Below, piece by piece: positions 5,933 to 7,133 of a stretch of 7,133 bases of DNA. Origin of the DNA: Paenibacillus sp. (GTDB lineage: Bacteria; Bacillota; Bacilli; Paenibacillales; NBRC-103111); contig JARBUQ010000233.1 in NCBI GenBank assembly GCA_029239545.1, positions 1 through 7,133 of the forward strand, given 5' to 3'. The notes beneath the pieces are model-generated. The model saw only the letters and a program-made list of their open reading frames with translations. It was not told where the DNA came from and searched no databases. The stretch's first letter is position 1; every line of letters begins with the position of its first letter. A program made the position numbers and the translations under genes.

Positions 5933-7133
5933 TTGGCGCCAAGGAAACGAATTGGAGATTTGCTTCTGGAAGCCGGGATGATCTCTGAGGAACAGCTGCA
6001 GAATGCATTGCGAGAGCAGAAAGAGACAAGCATGAGGCTTGGGGAGCTGCTAATTACCCGTAACTATATTACTGAGCAGCAGATGATAGAAGTGTTAGAA
6101 TTTCAACTAGGTATCCCTCATGTGGAGCTTTATCGTCAAAATATCGAAACAAAAGTAATTAATCTCATTCCCCAGAAGCTGGCGGAGCAGCATCAGGTGC
6201 TTCCGATTCAGGTTGATGGGAGTAAACTCGTAATCGCTATGGCCGACCCGCTTGATTATTATGCAATCGATGAGCTGAGAATGGCTACTGGACTAAGAAT
6301 TCAGCCCGTTATTGCCTCAAAGGACGAATTAACAAGAGCGATCAAACGATATTATGCTCTACAGGATTCTATTGAACAGATTAATAGGAATCTGCAGCCG
6401 CAGGAAGAAGATTCCAAGCTTGCCCATGCAGATGATGATTCTCCGGTTGTTCGGACCGTGAATCAGATCATAACACTGGCTGTTCAGATGGGGGCAAGCG
6501 ACGTACATATTGATCCTCAAGAAGACAGCCTGCGGATTCGATATCGGGTTGATGGCATTATGCGAACAGAGCGGACGCTCCCTCCTAATATGCAGAATGT
6601 TATTAATGCGAGAGTCAAGATCATGGGCAATATGAATGTGGCTGAGAGAAGACTGCCTCAGGATGGCCGATTGGAAATGGATGTAGAATTCCGCAAGGTA
6701 GATATACGGATTTCTACGCTTCCTACCATACATGGTGAGAAGGTCGTATTACGGATTCTGGATCTGGGCAATTCCTTAACCGATTTGGACAATTTGGGTC
6801 TCTCGCCGAATAACTATCAGTTATTGCTCAGAGCAATCTCCCAATCGAATGGGGTAGTGTTTATAACTGGACCTACCGGAAGCGGGAAAACAACGACGTT
6901 ATATTCCGCGATGTCAAGGTTGAACAAGGAAGAAGTCAACATCATCACAATCGAAGACCCGGTGGAATATCAGCTTCAAGGGATTAATCAGGTGCAGGTG
7001 AATGCAGTAACAGGTCTTTCATTCGCACGCGGGTTGCGCTCTATTCTTCGTCAGGACCCCAATATCGTCATGGTCGGAGAAATCCGGGACGTCGAAACTG
7101 CAGAAATCGCCGTTCGTGCTGCAATGACCGGGC
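5933..7133 (+). CDS. pilB: PilB/GspE-type assembly ATPase (type IV pilus or type II secretion), 3' end outside window
   Basis: This is a cytoplasmic hexameric ATPase that powers pilus or pseudopilus polymerisation at the inner face of the membrane. The 400 visible residues begin at a TTG with an extended SD. An N-terminal MshEN domain (about 1-145) holds two 24-residue motifs at 6-29 and 35-58, separated by five residues, that match the c-di-GMP-binding pattern. The ATPase core shows Walker A (Gly-Pro-Thr-Gly-Ser-Gly-Lys-Thr, 313-320), the Asp box (Glu341-Asp342-Pro-Val-Glu-Tyr), the Leu-Arg-Gln-Asp-Pro segment, and Walker B ending at Glu383 (Met-Val-Gly-Glu-Ile-Arg-Asp). All catalytic residues seen so far are intact. 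The window ends just before the expected His box and the CxxC zinc site. PilB rather than the PilT retraction ATPase is indicated by the MshEN domain and sequence order. It is probably the first gene of a pilus/secretion operon continuing to the right. Confidence 0.93.
   Translation, partial: MAPRKRIGDLLLEAGMISEEQLQNALREQKETSMRLGELLITRNYITEQQMIEVLEFQLGIPHVELYRQNIETKVINLIPQKLAEQHQVLPIQVDGSKLVIAMADPLDYYAIDELRMATGLRIQPVIASKDELTRAIKRYYALQDSIEQINRNLQPQEEDSKLAHADDDSPVVRTVNQIITLAVQMGASDVHIDPQEDSLRIRYRVDGIMRTERTLPPNMQNVINARVKIMGNMNVAERRLPQDGRLEMDVEFRKVDIRISTLPTIHGEKVVLRILDLGNSLTDLDNLGLSPNNYQLLLRAISQSNGVVFITGPTGSGKTTTLYSAMSRLNKEEVNIITIEDPVEYQLQGINQVQVNAVTGLSFARGLRSILRQDPNIVMVGEIRDVETAEIAVRAAMTG

Overview
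The window looks like chromosomal DNA from a low-to-mid GC Gram-positive bacterium, most likely Paenibacillus or a close relative. This is inferred from the strong purine-rich Shine-Dalgarno (SD) sites, the use of TTG and GTG starts, a ZTP riboswitch in front of folD, and the protein families present. No sequence search was possible, so the genus is an inference.

Layout from left to right. (1) The C-terminal part of a large protein (2-1777, +, start outside the window) has HEAT-like helical repeats followed by two cyclic-nucleotide-binding (CNB) domains. (2) A convergent gene (1792-3012, -) encodes a 12-helix MFS drug-efflux-type transporter. (3) A 288-base divergent intergenic region holds the MFS promoter on the minus strand. 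On the plus strand it holds a probable promoter, a ZTP (pfl) riboswitch aptamer (about 3121-3194) and an intrinsic terminator (3195-3257). (4) Under that riboswitch lies a folate one-carbon operon: folD (3301-4176), an overlapping FTCD_C/FchA-type cyclodeaminase/cyclohydrolase (4166-4810), and probably a xylose-isomerase-like TIM-barrel protein of unknown substrate (4900-5808). (5) After a 124-base gap with a good sigma-A promoter, a PilB/GspE assembly ATPase begins (5933 to the window end), probably the first gene of a type IV pilus or type II secretion operon.

How the genes fit together. ZTP (with ZMP/AICAR) accumulates when 10-formyl-THF is short. The riboswitch should then let transcription through the terminator and raise FolD and the cyclodeaminase-like enzyme, which interconvert methylene-, methenyl- and formyl-THF. 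The FolD here carries Glu where the family has the conserved Gln of the cyclohydrolase site. Its translationally coupled neighbour belongs to a family that includes stand-alone methenyl-THF cyclohydrolases. A division of labour between the two is the most interesting functional hypothesis here. The TIM-barrel protein may be a third, uncharacterised member of this ZTP-controlled unit.

The flanking genes look separate from the folate unit. The PilB N-terminus carries a near-complete c-di-GMP-binding MshEN motif pair. The left-hand gene carries two CNB domains, so two nucleotide-sensing proteins flank the folate operon. No tRNA, rRNA, CRISPR array, insertion sequence or phage feature was seen.
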